From assembly GCF_028372415.1 (NCBI RefSeq), contig NC_092879.1:71654412-71718411 (forward strand): DNA of 64,000 nucleotides, in the 5' to 3' direction. This document shows, in pieces, positions 10,807-52,905 of the stretch. Origin of the DNA: Notamacropus eugenii (Eukaryota; Chordata; Mammalia; Diprotodontia; Macropodidae). The notes below the pieces were generated by a model. The model made no database searches. It had not been told where the DNA came from and saw nothing but the letters and a program-made list of their open reading frames with translations. The stretch's first letter is position 1. Each line of letters starts with the position of its first letter. Made by a program: the position numbers and the translations under genes.

Positions 10807-13800
10807 CATTTGGGCTTGGCATTCGGGGCTTTAGAAACGTTAATTTACATAAATCCCACATTTAGAGCACAATGTATTCGAAAACAGTAGCATATTGGCT
10901 GGGGCGGGGGCAGTGAGGGGGATGTTTTGTGAGTTTCAAAGAGGAGGATCTGGGAGGGTAAACATGCTCCTCCTTTATTTATCCCTTCAGCTGTAACCCT
11001 ACTGGCATAAAACCTACAATCTTAAGGAAATCGGGCAGATTTTTTCAAAATGATGTGTTGGTGATTTGGAGCTTGCCATTTTTTCAGTTCTCATTCTTGG
11101 ATTTGTATTTTTTTGAAAGAGGAAGTTTTCCTGGGAAGCTGGAGGGCTATGGAGCCAAACTCTGGGTCATCATGGCTAGGCCTCCTGTCCCTGTGCCAGC
11201 CAGGAGAGGACAAAGGCATCTCAGGGGATCCAAGGAGAGGGAGCTGGATGGGACCAGACAGGTCCCCCAGTCCAAACTCCTTCATTTTCAGAAGAGAAAA
11301 CTGAGACTCAGTCAAAGGAGTGAGGCTAGAACAGATTTCTGACCACAATGGATATTTCCCTTCTCTAGCTTTCCTAGTCTTCTGCTTAGAAGAAGGGCCA
11401 TTCTTTTTCCTTCTTTCCCTCCAAGGGCACAATCATCAGGGATGCCTAGGTGGCCAGAAGCTCCCTGCTTATGATTTTCTGGCAAAGTGTTCCTTTTGAC
11501 AGCACCTTGCCCCCATAAACTTGGGTGAGGCATCAGGTAGGAATCAGAAAATTACATTTGGGGTGGGGCCCCAGAGTATTAGGCATGGAGATTCTAGGGA
11601 TGGAAAGGTGTCCAGGTTCCAAAGTGTCAGAAGCTAACAGCTTCCCAATTCTGAGCCAACACCCTCCCCCCAATTCTCAGAACTCAGTGTCAGGAAGGGT
11701 ACACATCAAACCCCCAGAGGTTGAAGGGTTTTTCTTCTTTCTCCCTTGTATGGATAATGAAGAGATGACCACAGATACTGAACCAAAGCCAAATCAACCA
11801 GGTGTTTTTGTGGAAGCCCAGCAACCCCACAGCCAACTTCCCCTTCATCCTCATTCTTTCAGAATTACCAGGTGTGCTCATGCCCACATTGGCTTACTAT
11901 GACCATGCAGAAGTGACCCTGCCTGACCTGTGGAGCTGTTAGGGGCCAAGGGAATGTTGTAGATGTGGGAGGGGACAGACCATGTGTCCTAACGATAAGG
12001 GGGAATTTGGGATGCTGCCTGTTGGAGGAAGGGGGGAACAGGTTTTTTAAAGACAGTATCTGTGTGTAGATGGTCCTTGATGGGAGAGAGGAAGAAGAGG
12101 GCAGAAAAATTGATAATCATGGGGCTGGACTGGATTTTGAGACCTTTCTGGCTCATGTCCTTGCATTACAAAGAAGTTCTGAGCCATTCGTCAGCCGTTG
12201 TGAATATGATTTTCTGGAGCATTCTTTACCATATCAGGAAGACTGGCATCTGGAAACTGTGGCAGCTCTCCCCAGCCCTGCCCACCCACTAGGCCTCAGG
12301 AAAACAGCCTTAGAGTGACGCCAATGACAGTGAGCCACTGTGATAGAGGCTGCAGAATCCTGCTTCCTTTATCATCTTGGGAGGTGAGAATCCTTTATCT
12401 TACTGGGGACTCCTCCTCAGCCAATCAAATCTGGCCTCTCATCGAGACTTTGAGATGGCTGTAATCTGTCTCCATTTACTTGAGGTACCTTTCCTCCCTC
12501 TCATTTTAGCTGTGCTGAGAAAGCTAAGGGTAAGGGTGGGATGGGAGGAGCGTGGGCCCCTGCAGAGCACACTCAATTAATCTTCTCAATTAAAAATCGG
12601 TCAGACAAATTTTCCAGCCAAGACTAGAAATACAATTCAGAAATAACTGTATTGAACAGGCATTAAACACTGCACCAAAAGCAAGGGGAAACACAATTCT
12701 ACAGAGCAGAAAAGGTCACAGTTTCCATAAAAATTCCTTTAAGAAGATCATTAACAGCCACTCAATAAACTAACCCTAACCCCACCCCACCCCCATTCAA
12801 TAAAGTGTACATTTCTCTAGCCATTAATTACTTCACAGATACAGTTTTAAGAATTATGGGATTGTCATGCATTACCACTGTGGATGGCCCCGGGTCTCTT
12901 TCATAGGGAAGGATAGACAAACAAAGCAGACCGCAAGGAAGAGGAGAGGAGGCAACTAGCAAAAGGGGATGCCTAGGGTGTTGTGGGGGGGAGAGTGTCT
13001 CCTAGTCATGGCCTAATGGAGTGGTTTTTGTTATGCCTGGGTGGAGGCCAGTGTGGGCATACCAAGCTGGAATGGCCAAGGCCTCCATCTTGAAAGCCCT
13101 CTGTTCACTGGAGACATGTCCTGTGAGGGCACTGCTGGATGAGGAATGGAAAAAGGTGACAATCATTTTCGTAGACCTTGTCATGCATCTAGTATTTGTT
13201 TTGGAAAGAGATGTCTAGGTGAATTTTTTTTCTTTTCAAATCCTGTTCCTTGGCCTGCCAAATGATAGCTCAGGACATGAAGAGTCACAGTGAAACTGTG
13301 GTATGGGTAAGCACATGCCACTCCATGGTGTCTCTTGGCAGGATGAGGAATTTTCCTCCAAGTCAGGCCATTCCTGTTTTGCCATGGCTTAGTGCGCAGT
13401 TCATCAATCTGTTGATCAGTGTTGATAGGAGATCCATCCATCTGTTAAGTCAGCAGGTAGGTGATCCAAAGCTATTGGGTAGATTGGTAAGAGGAAAGTT
13501 GGGTTTTTCATACTGTCACTAGGTTGGTGCTTTCACCTGGTGATTGGGCAAGAACTCTAACTTATGGGTATCCAGCCTTGCTGTCTGTTTTTTCAGTTGT
13601 AAGGAGCAAAGGAACCTATGGTGTTTTTAGTTTGGGGTTCAGTTTATACTAACAGGCTTGGTCCAATAAGGCCAATATTAATAAGACAGGCTTGTCCAGA
13701 ATAGCTGTTGTGCTAACAGCAGCTAACCAGAGGTTCGTCCTTGAAGAATGTTGCTGACAGCTTTATGCCTATTTCTTTCCAAATAGAGAATTCTCTTTCT

Positions 13801-16237
13801 TTTCATGCTGCTAATGAGAGATAAGATTAGTTTCTGCCTTTTAGACAAATCAAGTCAGCTCAGACTTTGGTTGAAGGTTGAGGGGAGCAACAGAATATGA
13901 CTACTAAGGGCCCCTGAGGCTAGATACCCAAGCAGGCAGGGTGTTGCATGTGAAAGCAAAGTGGAAGGGTGACTAAAATGGTGAATGACCTTGATTACCC
14001 GTGGCTAGGGAGCGGGGATAGCCCTAGGGGTCTATCTGGTCATAGGAGCAATGCCTTAGTTTCTCAGTTGGGAGTTGTCATCTGTTTTTCTTAAGTTGCC
14101 TTCTCCACTTCAAGGTGGGGATGTTGCCTCACAGTGACTCTCACAGTTTGGAAACCCAAATCTTAGCCTGGCAGAGGGGGGAGGTGAGAGTCCTCATTGA
14201 AGGGCAGGGAATGCTGGCTTTAGGAATGAGGAAGGGACCTCAATGCAAGAGGAGCTACTGCCGGTCACATACAGACCATTTTCTCAGCCAGGCATTCTTT
14301 CCAGTGGTTCCCAAGTCATTGGAGCAAGTACTGTTTTCAGCATCCAAGTCTCATGAGGCTCACCCTACTAGACAAATTGCTCTGAGAATAATAACTTGAC
14401 ACCCTTGGAGTCACTCAGATCACTAGGTTACCATGCATCCCTGAGAATAACTGTGTCTTTGATTTGATTGACTTTGCCCCCAATGCTACACCCAGAAAAC
14501 TTTGGAAATGGCTGTTTCCAAAGCACACTTTTTCACAGGAGAACTGTATTTGCAAAAGAAATTGCATGCACAATTTGGGAAGCTGAGCTGACAAAAGGAG
14601 CAAAAATGTCCTGAATTAGTCCTGGACACACCAGAGTTTGCCCATCCAGAAGATATGGGGGATGGGAGGAAACACAGCCAGCACAGGTAATTGAACCTAG
14701 GAAATATCCCTTGAATCCAGGAAGCTGAGGGGAGAAATTGGCTCCTGAGTTCAATGAAATGGCCATATGACATTGTCTCTAAGAGGACAGAGAGTGGTGT
14801 CAGTTTGCTAATCCTGAGAAACCCCAGAAGAAACTTCCTCCTACTAGGGGTTCTAAAAACAACCTGGAAGAAAGAATTCTAACCAGACATGAGTGAAAGA
14901 AGGTTGGACCTGGGTATGGAAGCAGGCATCGAATAGGACATCTCTGAGGGAAAAGAGGAGGTACTCAGAAATGTCAGTCATTCTAGAAAGTACCATGATG
15001 ACCACGAGACTTTCCTGAAGAACAAAATATGAAGGAAGGTGTCTAGACTGAGCAGGGGAAAGCCTTAGACTTGGAAGAAGTTAAAAAAATAAGGCAAGTC
15101 TGAGATTTCCAAAAAAGATCTAAGAATTTCTAATTTATCTGGAATAAGTCAGTTGACCTCCTGGCACCTCAGTTTCTCTACTTTTAAAGTGGAAAGAATG
15201 ATATTTGCCTTCTTCCACACCTTGCTTCATTGTTCCTTCTCAGGGGGGGTCAGGGGAAATGAAGCCTAGATAATTGTTGGGGGTTGTTCAGAAACATGAT
15301 GCTCAAAAATCTCAGATATCAATGTCCATAAAGGCAGCAGCAATAAGCCCAGTGATGGCAGGAATGCTGGAGGAGGTGATTGAAATCGTTCCAAACAACT
15401 CCCACTAGAAAAATTGGTTCATAATTCATATTCACATCAGAAAGCTCCATGTCCTTCTTTAATAATCAATAGTTCTCCCTCCCCTTCCCCCAGCCTCACT
15501 TCACAATGACTGAGGACCCTTGCTGACCCAGGTGGACTGCTGGGGTCTGCAACTATGCTAATAAAATGTAGAAATACACATCCTTTTCTACATCTAGTTC
15601 CATGCAAATCTTATGTACATTTGGGTGGCCTGGCTAAAGCCTTGGGCTGTCTCCAACAGAGATGGGCAATTAACCAATTCATTATATAAATTCCCTTTCA
15701 ACACTCTCCATCTCAACTCTAACATTGGTTCATGTGAACTCCTTTCATTAAAATGTTTATAGTAAATAAGAATCCCTTTGAACTTGGAAAGATTTCCTAT
15801 TAATCAGGATCTGTCTTGAGCTAGCAAGCAGCTATCTTCACAACTAACTACAAAAAGAAATTCTGATGAATTTTCTATAAGTTCTACCCTATTGAGAACA
15901 TTAGCTTCTGAAGGTGTACATGGCACACACGTATACACATGCATACATATGTTACAACTCAGGATAATGTTTTCTGCTGGGAAGAACCATTAGACAGAGA
16001 ATATAGCTTTGTTTACAATTCTATCTGGAACCAGTTGTTAGTTCAAGTAAGACCTTATGCCTTGATTATGGGTTAAGTAAGACCTTAACCTTGAGTTAGC
16101 ACTGTTTTTCAAGATTCCCAGGTACCAAAGAGTGTATTGGCTGGGCCTGGTTCCTTATTCTTAAAATCGAATATCTCTGGCAAATTGAAAACCTTTCATG
16201 GTCTCTGGTGGTCTTAGCCCAGCAGAGCCTCTTTATG

Positions 16238-16315
16238 TTTGTATGGGGTTATGCATCCTTTGTACCTAGCCCAGTACCTCACACAGAGTAGCTTCCTAAT
16301 AAATGCTTGTCAAAT
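16238..16315 (+). mobile_element. L2 LINE 3' end
   Basis: 'tacctagcccagtacctcac', 'agagtagcttcctaataaat', 'gcttgtcaaatt'. Confidence 0.7.
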
Positions 16316-17193
16316 TAACCTATTCAAATAATCAGCCATATTAATAGAAATCTTAGTCATGAATGTGCTATTGGTTGGATGAGAATGGCACCCACTGTTT
16401 CTTTAGGTGGATTCCTATACATGTGCCTGTCCTTTGCCTTTTCACTCTTTCTTCTCCTCCTAGAATTTCCTGGCCGTTGTCTGAATCGTGTCTCCTGCCA
16501 AATCCAACTTTTCTTCCTTAGCCATGAGGAACAGCACCTTTTAAGGTGGACCAACAACTATTCCTGATCTAAAAGAAAAAGATTCTCCAGCCCTGAAAGC
16601 TCTGTGGAGCCAGTGGTAGAATTAGTGATGAAAGGACTCAGGGAGGGAGGGGGTCTCTGCTTCTGATTTTAATATCCGGGGGGGGGGGGTCCTTCCATGA
16701 GTTCCCCTTTTGCTCATTTTATTGAGGTTTGAAAGAGAATAAGAAGGCTTTTCTCTTTCTGCCGACCTAGAGTTCCTCCCTCCCCTTGCTTTCTTACTCT
16801 GAGACCTCCATTCCTTTGGAATCCAGGTGGATCTTTTCTCTTGCAGGCTGCAGACACATCAGTATGCACAGGATGCAGGACGATGGCATTTAACCAAATG
16901 AGACTCTGACCCTCTATGATAAATGTGGAGGGAACGTAAAGGTCACATCCCAGCCAGTCATGCAGGGCAGGTGACTGGTCGTTTGGAGGAGGACCTTGAG
17001 ATTGCAATGGGGAGAAGGTGCCCTAGGCTGAAGGGCTTCACTGAAGAGAAGTGAGGTGCCAGGGGCATGGAGGAGAGTAAGAAATTGCCCCCAATTTGGT
17101 CACAGAGAAGGGTGACTAAAATGGAGGCCCTAAGTCAATCTGAAATCAGTGTGGGAGGGATTGGACTCTAGGTCGGCTTTGAAGCAGGCTGTT

Positions 17194-17268
17194 TTTATTC
17201 TCATTACATCTTCCACTGAATGCCCCAATATTTTTAGGGCTTCCTTCTGTCCCTACCAGTCTTTTATT
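17194..17268 (-). promoter_or_regulatory. Candidate GABRA3 poly(A) signals
   Basis: Two AATAAA hexamers on the minus strand, at 17263-17268 and 17194-17199, lie about 2.0 kb past the stop codon. That would give a 3' UTR of roughly 2 kb, a plausible length for this gene. A further AATAAA is at 16718-16723. No transcript evidence is available, and AATAAA is common by chance in AT-rich DNA. Confidence 0.25.
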
Positions 17269-17596
17269 CGTCTTGGGATTTCTGATTTCTATGATACCCT
17301 AACTTGGGAAAATGAAAACTCAGTCTCTCATCTGGGTGATCCCAGGGTCCTAAGGTTGAGGGGCAAGGGATGGGGAGGGCAAGGAATAAAATGACAGCCA
17401 GAACTCAGAAATGACATTCTGGGATCTCCCAATCTAAAGAACATGCGAACTAACCATTTAAGGGCAATGAAGCGAAATGAGAGGTCTTAAGGGGGAGGCT
17501 TCATTTGGGGGCTGCATTTACAATGCCTGAGTCAGCAGGTTTAGTGTGTTGAGGACCAGAGACTCTCAGCGTGGGGGCTGGAAGAGCCATGGATAA

Positions 17597-18215
17597 GGTG
17601 GAAGTTTTAACAGCCTGGGACAGCAGCGTTCTTGGAGTCATCCTGTTTGCTCATCTCCACAGGAATCCTCCCCAGATGCCAATAGGCCCCTTGGCTTCTG
17701 GCTTCGTCTTCACAGAGAATCTATGTGGGTGTTGCTGGCTAGAGAGAAGGCTGAGCCTTTGGCAAATTGGGAGAACAAGTAGGACTCCATCTAGTCCTAC
17801 CCCACTTAGCTGGTTGACCACTCCATGGGTGACTTCTCAAAGCTACAACCCCTCAGCTGCTGGCTTCTTGTCTTGGCAGGTAGTTTGACTTGGCCTGAGT
17901 GGGCTAGAGAAACTGGAGAAGGTGGAGGCTTTAGCAACCTGAGACAGAACTCTAGGGAGCCATCTAGCTGGTTGCCCTCTCCAAGTTACACAAGACCCTT
18001 GGGCTTCTGGCTTCTTGTCTTTACAGAGAGTCTCATTGATGGGGGATGGGTCATGGATATCTTGGAGAAAAGCATTGAGGTTCTAGCAACCTGAGGCAGA
18101 AGAACCTTTCAGAACCCTACCAATCCATTTGAGTGCTGTCTCACACACCTCCTCCCTTCCCCTACCCCTGCTTCTGGCTCCTTGTCTTGTCAGAATTTCA
18201 GTTTTGAATTTCTTT
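17597..18215. repeat. Degenerate tandem repeat, about four units of roughly 155 bp
   Basis: Two landmark motifs recur in the same order. A block like GGTGGAGGCTTTAGCAACCT starts near 17597, 17750, 17921 and 18073. A block like CTTCTGGCTTCTTGTCTT starts at 17695, 17857, 18004 and 18171. Spacings are about 147-170 bp and units are clearly diverged. The array lies about 1.0-1.6 kb past the GABRA3 stop, so it is probably in or near the 3' UTR. I do not recognise the unit as a known element. Confidence 0.7.
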
Positions 18216-19243
18216 TGTCTTGGAGGATATCTTTTTCCTTGGTGGTTTTCTTGGTCTGGTTTTCTTCAAGAAAAAAAAAAACCAAAACTTGATTCTCTTT
18301 CTGAAGAATTTGTAGGAGAGAATTTGGGGAGGAAAAAATCTTTGCAGGAGCCACCAAGGCCAGACAAATCAATGCCTCCAGGCAGGTGCTGGACAAACAG
18401 AGGAAAGATCCTACCAGTGCTCCTAGAGGAAGAAGTTTTCCTAGGAGTGGCTGGTGTGCTTCTTGAGGACATGCAGAAGGGTGGAGGACAGCCAGGTGGG
18501 GCCAGTCACTTTTCTCCATGCGGGGCCATACTTGGGGCAGCCAGGATGAGATGGTGTTGCCATGAAAACAAGTGGGCATGGTCAGAGGTTCAGAAGTTGG
18601 TTGTTCCGCTCTTCAGACAGTCTTGTCCTCCTGTTTACACAATCCAGGAGTTCTGGTAGCCTACAGTGATGTCTGTGGCACAAAGGGAGGCTTGATAAGA
18701 AGTAGCATGAGATGAGATAGTATGGGAATCCAGTTGTTTATCCCCATTATGGAATCTCAGTTAAACATACACATGCGGCTGATGAGTTTGGCCTAGGCCA
18801 TCAAGTGCTACCTCATCACCTTGGAGTACCAAGAGCAGCCAAAGTACTCCATGGTGAATAGATGGTGACTGCATATGGGGCAGGGTACTTAGAAGCATGT
18901 ACACTGGAGGATGTTAGTGTGGAATTACAGGTATGCATACATTGACTTTCTTTTGAGGAGTGGCAGGGCTGAGATGAGTGAGCAAGATGGGGAAGCTAGA
19001 GAACCAAAATAATGGTAGCAACAAACGGTACTGATGGAGGGCAGACTCCCATTGTTAGAGGCATAATTCCTTATTGACATTTTTTGAAGTTGACAGCCCA
19101 AAGTGAGCCAAATGAAAGAGTCACAACTTGGTTGACTGATGGTTCTAAAGCAAAGCCTTTATGTTCAGAAGGAAATGAGAGCAGACCCGTGGGCATTGTC
19201 TCCTGGGACGCTTCTTGGTAATGAAGTGTGTGGAGCTGTGGCT

Positions 19244-48125
<28,882 letters not shown>

Positions 48126-48990
48126 CTGGAAGACACAAGACAAGGCATTGTCCTACTTAAGCCTCAATACCCAGGATTTAGGTCATCTGCAATAGAGGAC
48201 TTTTACAAGGAAGCTTGTTAGATCCTCAAGCTAGCTCCCCAACTCCATCTCTGGAGAGCTCTGAGTAGCAGATTCTCACTGTTGATGAGGTACCTGAGGG
48301 AAGGCCAGTAGAGTGGGTGACTCCTCCAAGAGCCCTTATAATGCAGACTTGACCCTGCCATCTTGGAAGGATAGAAGGGAAAACATACACAAAGGTCACA
48401 GCCATGCAAATGAAAAGAGCACTAAAAAGAAGTCAGACTGAGTAAGTGGGAAACCACATGGGACCATCCTCCTCTAGACAGAGAGGTGAGGGATGTTTAA
48501 GGTACAGTAACTGGATTGGGTGTTTTTGCTTGGTTTTCTTAGTTAGAATGGTAGATTCAATATCAAGGAGAGAGGGGAAGCTGGAAATGACTGTAATAAA
48601 AACAAAGGGTACCAACAAAATTTATTTAAAAGAAAACAAAAACATAAAGCTCTTCTTGGGTTCCCTCCCTTAGAAACTGCAGAGCAAGCTGACAGCAAAC
48701 ATCCTGGTTGGTCTACTGCAGCAGGCCAGTGACTCACCACCTTCCTGCTCAGTTTAATTCTTTCCCAAATGGGGCTAATAACACTGATCTTTCTCAGCAG
48801 GCTGTCTTGCAAGTTAACTAATTAGTGATTGGGGCAGGGAGAGGGAGAGGGATTTGAAGGGATGAATATCTTTACTCCTATAATGAAAGATCATCTAAGA
48901 TGCTTCTGATGGGGATGGGCTACTGCCCACAGTAACTGGCTGCTCCATGGGTGTGGGGGGGCACGAAGAGCCAGTTTTTTGGAGAATGTA
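48126..48990. other. Intron 5 segment next to exon 6, nothing recognised
   Basis: No upstream GABRA3 exon is visible. The expected 221-bp exon before the Cys-loop exon was looked for and not found here or up to 64000. Confidence 0.5.
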
Positions 48991-49049
48991 AATGAATTGT
49001 GTCTGCTCAGAGAAGAAAGGGGTCAGCAAGAAAATTCAATGTTACATAG

Positions 49050-50075
49050 TAACTGAGAATAGAGGGGATCTCAAGCTCCAGAAACCTGTGTTAGAGAGAG
49101 CCCTGAATTTGGAGTAAATGTCAGGAGTTTGACTATGAGTTTGACTATTTTGTATGACCTTGAGCAAATGACTTCAATCTCTGGGCATTAGGGTTCCTTT
49201 TCTGTCAAGTGGGACCTGATGATGACTAATGTCTTTTCTATGGTCCTGCTGCCAACACCATCCAAGGTGTACTCCAAGATCCATGAGATCACAGAAATCT
49301 GGACCTGAAAAGAGCTTTTGAGGTCCAAGAGGTTGTTACTTGAACAAGACCATGCAAGTGGGAAGGGACAGGCAGATTCCCTGACTCAAGTCAGCTGCCT
49401 TTCCATCATACTACACTGTTGCCCCAGAGTAGAAATGTACTTAAGGTTGTGACTTGGACTGTCCCCAAACTCAGCTGTGATCCAGGACTCTGCCACTTCC
49501 TATCTGTGGAACATTGCATTCACGCTCTGTGCCGCAGTTTCCTTATCTGTAAAATGAGAGTTGGACGAACTGGCCTTTGAGGTCTCTCTAAATCTGTGAT
49601 CTTCTGAACCTACAACTCATGATTTCATCACAACTCATTGGTGCCTCAACAAGATGGTTCTCATGAGTTGCTATTCTCTTCACTTTCCCCAAATACATCT
49701 GACCAGTTGCCTGGTGTCGAACCTCTTCATACATAACTAGGTTGGTTTTTGGATGACAGATCCACAGTACATCACCACACTTATATTCAAAGCCTTTCCA
49801 GCTTGGTGGGACTTGGCAGAGTGTTTTCTCTCAGGACAGACTTTGAAAACCATATTGAGTACCCAGAAGAGGGCTCTTTTAAAGACCCAGCCACAGGAAG
49901 CCTTAGTGAATAACGAAAAGCAATATGATACCAAGAACATTATTCTCTCCTATCACAGATGAGGAAACTGAGGCAGAATGACTGGCCTAGTATTACAGAG
50001 TGGAAGTCAGGCCTTGGACCCAGGTTTTCAGAGTCCACATCAAACTGCTTTCATTGATACCATATTGTAACCCTC
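49050..50075. mobile_element. Cluster of four MIR fragments
   Basis: 49050-49265 sense ('tatgaccttgagcaaatgac'), 49285-49425 antisense ('acagaaatctggacctgaaa'), 49450-49610 sense ('cagtttccttatctgtaaaa'), 49950-50075 antisense ('agatgaggaaactgaggcag'). Confidence 0.7.
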
Positions 50076-50384
50076 CAAGCAGTTTGTCATTCAGGAAAGT
50101 AGGAAGGAAAGTTAAATGTTTGTAGGAATCAACAAAATTAACAATCATGGAAAATAAGGTTGCCTAGAGATGGTGGGACTTTGAGGGCTAAACAGAAGTT
50201 TGGGCTAGATGTGCTAAGTGGTGGGTGCTCATACAGGGTTGGTTTCTCTGTGGTCTTGCCCTCTCCACAAGCTTCTTCCTTGTTAAAGTCTCAGGACTCC
50301 TCCAAACAAAGAGAGGTAGGGAAGGATTCCTCTGGAAGTAAAGCCCCTTGCTTAAAGAGTTTCCTCTGTTTAAAAAAAACTACA

Positions 50385-50386
<2 letters not shown>

Positions 50387-50419
<33 letters not shown>
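50387..50419. repeat. (CA)n microsatellite
   Basis: About 16 CA units. Confidence 0.97.
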
Positions 50420-50421
<2 letters not shown>

Positions 50422-51783
50422 CATGGGAACCAATTCCTGAAACATTTAAGTTAAATTCTTCAGGAGAAATACCACTGGACATCAGCATTTATTCAGGGGG
50501 ATGCAAATTGTCCTAAAAGACCTATGTAGTTTCAATCATAAATGTAGCATAAAGAGTTTAAAAATCTATAATAAAAAGCCCTCTGAATCATGTGCCTAAG
50601 GCAACTGGTTTTAAATACACTGAGGCCTAGAAAGCAGTTTGGCAGAAGTGAGGCTTAGGTTGGCACCTTGTATCATACATCCACACCAAGTAGAGAAAAT
50701 GCATAATCTGAATGGTAAAGGTCATACAATAAGAAAATTAAAAGAGAATGAGATCAGATACCTTTCAGACTGGCAGTAGAGGTTGTCAAAAAAAGAAAAA
50801 AGAGATCATTTCCATCACATGACATTGAAAAGCTTTTGTACTAATAAAATCAATGGAACCACTAATGCCATGTACTAATAAAACTAATGATGCAATGTAC
50901 TAATAAGCCAACTACTAATAACAAGTAATGATGCAAAATACTGAGAACATCAATAGGAGGGAAGCTATCAAATGGGAAAAATTCTGAGTCAGTCAATAGG
51001 CCTTTATTAAGCACCTGGGCCAGGCACAGTGCTACTTGCTGGGGATGTTGTCATTTGGTTGTTTCAGTTGTGTCTGACTCTGTGTGACTCGACTTGAGGT
51101 TTTCTTAGCAAAGAATGGCTGGCCAGACAGCCCAGCATGGGAAGCACAGCTCAGCATGGAGCATAGCCCAGCAGGGACAGGACCCAGAACAGGCTTCAGG
51201 GAGCCACCCGCAGCAGCAACTCCCAGATTGCTCAACCCACAAATGCCATAGATAGCTTCAAAGGTCAGTGGGAGGGCTCCTTCACTAAGGAGAGGGGAGC
51301 ACTATCTGGACAGCTTCCATTTTTGGAACCCTCTGCCTAGAGTCCCCGGGGGAATTGAAGCACTGATCTGATTCTCAGCCCTTGGATGAGGAGGAGTTCT
51401 GGTGTGGTGGAACTGGAGGCAGATGTGGTGAGGGAATTCTAATTGAAGATTCTGGGCAGAAAAGTTTTTGGTTGCTCCCAGATCAGTGTGCAGGCCAGGA
51501 GAGGAGTAAACTCCTCTCCCTTGATTGTGCCCCCTTGGAGGAACTGAGAACTTACAGATTCCCAGAGTATACCCTACTCTTGACAAAGGATTCAAAAGTC
51601 AAGTAACTGGCTGGGAAAATGCTCAAAAAAGGGAGAAGAAATAAGACTATAGAAGGTTAGTTTCTTGGTGAACAGTTATTTCCTTCCACCCTTTTGAATG
51701 AAGAAGAATAATGCTTACCATCAGAGGAAGTCAAGGCCTCTGCATTCAAAACCTACAAAATAAATATGCAATGGCCTCAGGCC

Positions 51784-52342
51784 ATGGAAGAGCTCAAAAA
51801 GGATTTTGAAAATCAAGTAAGAGAGGTGGAGGAAAAACTGGGAAGAGAAATGAGAGTGATGCAATAAAATCATTAAAATTGAGTCAACAGCTCGCTAAAG
51901 GAGACCCAAAAAATGCTGAAGAAAATAACACCTTTAAAAATAGGCTAACTGAATTGGCAAAAGAGGTCCAAAAAGTGAATGAGGAGAAGAACGCTTTAAA
52001 AAGCAGAATTAGCCAAATGGAAAAGAAGGTTCAAAAGCTCACTGAAGAAAATAGTTCTTTCAAAATTAGAATGGAGCAGATGGAAGCTGATGACTTTATG
52101 AGAAACCAAGAAATCACAAAACAAAACCAAAAGAATGAAAAATAGAAGATAATGTGAAATGTCTCATTGGAAAAACAACTGACCTGGAAAATAGATCTAG
52201 GAGTGACAATTTAAAAATTATGGGACTACGTGAAAGCCATGATGAAAAAAAGACCCTAGACATCATCTTTCATGAAATTGTCAAGGAAAACTTCCCTAAT
52301 ATTCTAGAACCAGAGGGTAAAATAAATATTGAGAGAATCCAC
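51784..52342 (+). pseudogene. L1/HAL1 ORF1 protein remnant (coiled coil plus RRM region)
   Basis: The open segment 51879-52145 encodes a heptad-rich coiled coil containing LAKEVQKVNEEKNALKSR. A second frame at 52154-52342 contains DLENRSRSDNLKIMGL, the well-known start of the L1 ORF1p RRM domain. An in-frame stop near 51865, a frameshift just before 51879 and a stop plus frameshift near 52143 break the ORF, so no functional RNA-binding protein is expected. The C-terminal-domain-coding text continues to about 52700. Confidence 0.85.
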
Positions 52343-52844
52343 TGATCACCTCCTGAAAGAGATCTGAAAAGAGAAATTCCTAGGAATATTGTAGCCAAAT
52401 TCCAGAGTTCCCAGGTCAAGAAGAAAATATTGCAAGTAGCTAGAAAGAAACAATTCGAGTATTGTGGAAATACAATCAGGATAACACAGGATCTGGCAGC
52501 TCCTACATTAAGGGACTGAAGGGCTTGGAATACGATATTCCAGAAGTCAAAGGAACTAGGATTAAAACCAAGAAGCACCTACCCAGCAAAAATGAATATA
52601 ATACTTCAGGGGAAAAACTGGTCATTCAATAATATAGAGGATTTTCAAGCATCCTTGATGAAAAGATCAGAACTGAATAGAAAATTTGCCTTTCCAACAT
52701 AAGAATCAAGAGAATCATAAAAAGGTAAGCAGGAAAGATAAATCATAAAGGACTTTCTAAAGTTGAACTGCTTACATTCCTACATGGAAAGATAATATTT
52801 GTAACTCTTGAGGCTTTTCTCAGTATTTGGGTAGTTGAAGGGAT

Positions 52845-52847
<3 letters not shown>

Positions 52848-52898
<51 letters not shown>

Positions 52899-52905
52899 GA
52901 GAGAG
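52848..52905. repeat. (CA)n then (GA)n microsatellite in the HAL1 3' UTR
   Basis: About 23 CA units followed by a short GA run. The position within the element suggests it is intrinsic to the family. Confidence 0.95.

Larger units (their letters stand above)
10810..19243. other. Repeat-poor 3' flank and 3' UTR region of GABRA3
   Basis: Apart from small fragments (an MIR piece near 11265-11330, an MIR tail near 15130-15215, an L2 end at 16238-16315) and the tandem repeat at 17.6-18.2 kb, I see no interspersed repeats here, in contrast to both flanks. No coding exon is recognisable. Open frames of up to 176 codons (18129-18659, plus strand) look like chance. The AT-rich stretches at 12560-12900 and 15400-15800 look unique. 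A run of 12 G occurs at 16678-16689. Confidence 0.5.

Noticed and set aside
12770..12792. Telomere-like CTAACCCTAACCCC
   Set aside because: Only two units next to a C-rich run; too short to be an interstitial telomeric array.
13002..13522. Overlapping open frames on both strands downstream of GABRA3
   Set aside because: Short, mutually overlapping, no recognisable protein features or splice context.
18129..18659. A 176-codon plus-strand open frame and an overlapping 129-codon minus-strand frame
   Set aside because: Low-complexity composition, no recognised domain, and frames open on both strands, as expected from a stop-poor composition. It overlaps the end of the tandem repeat.
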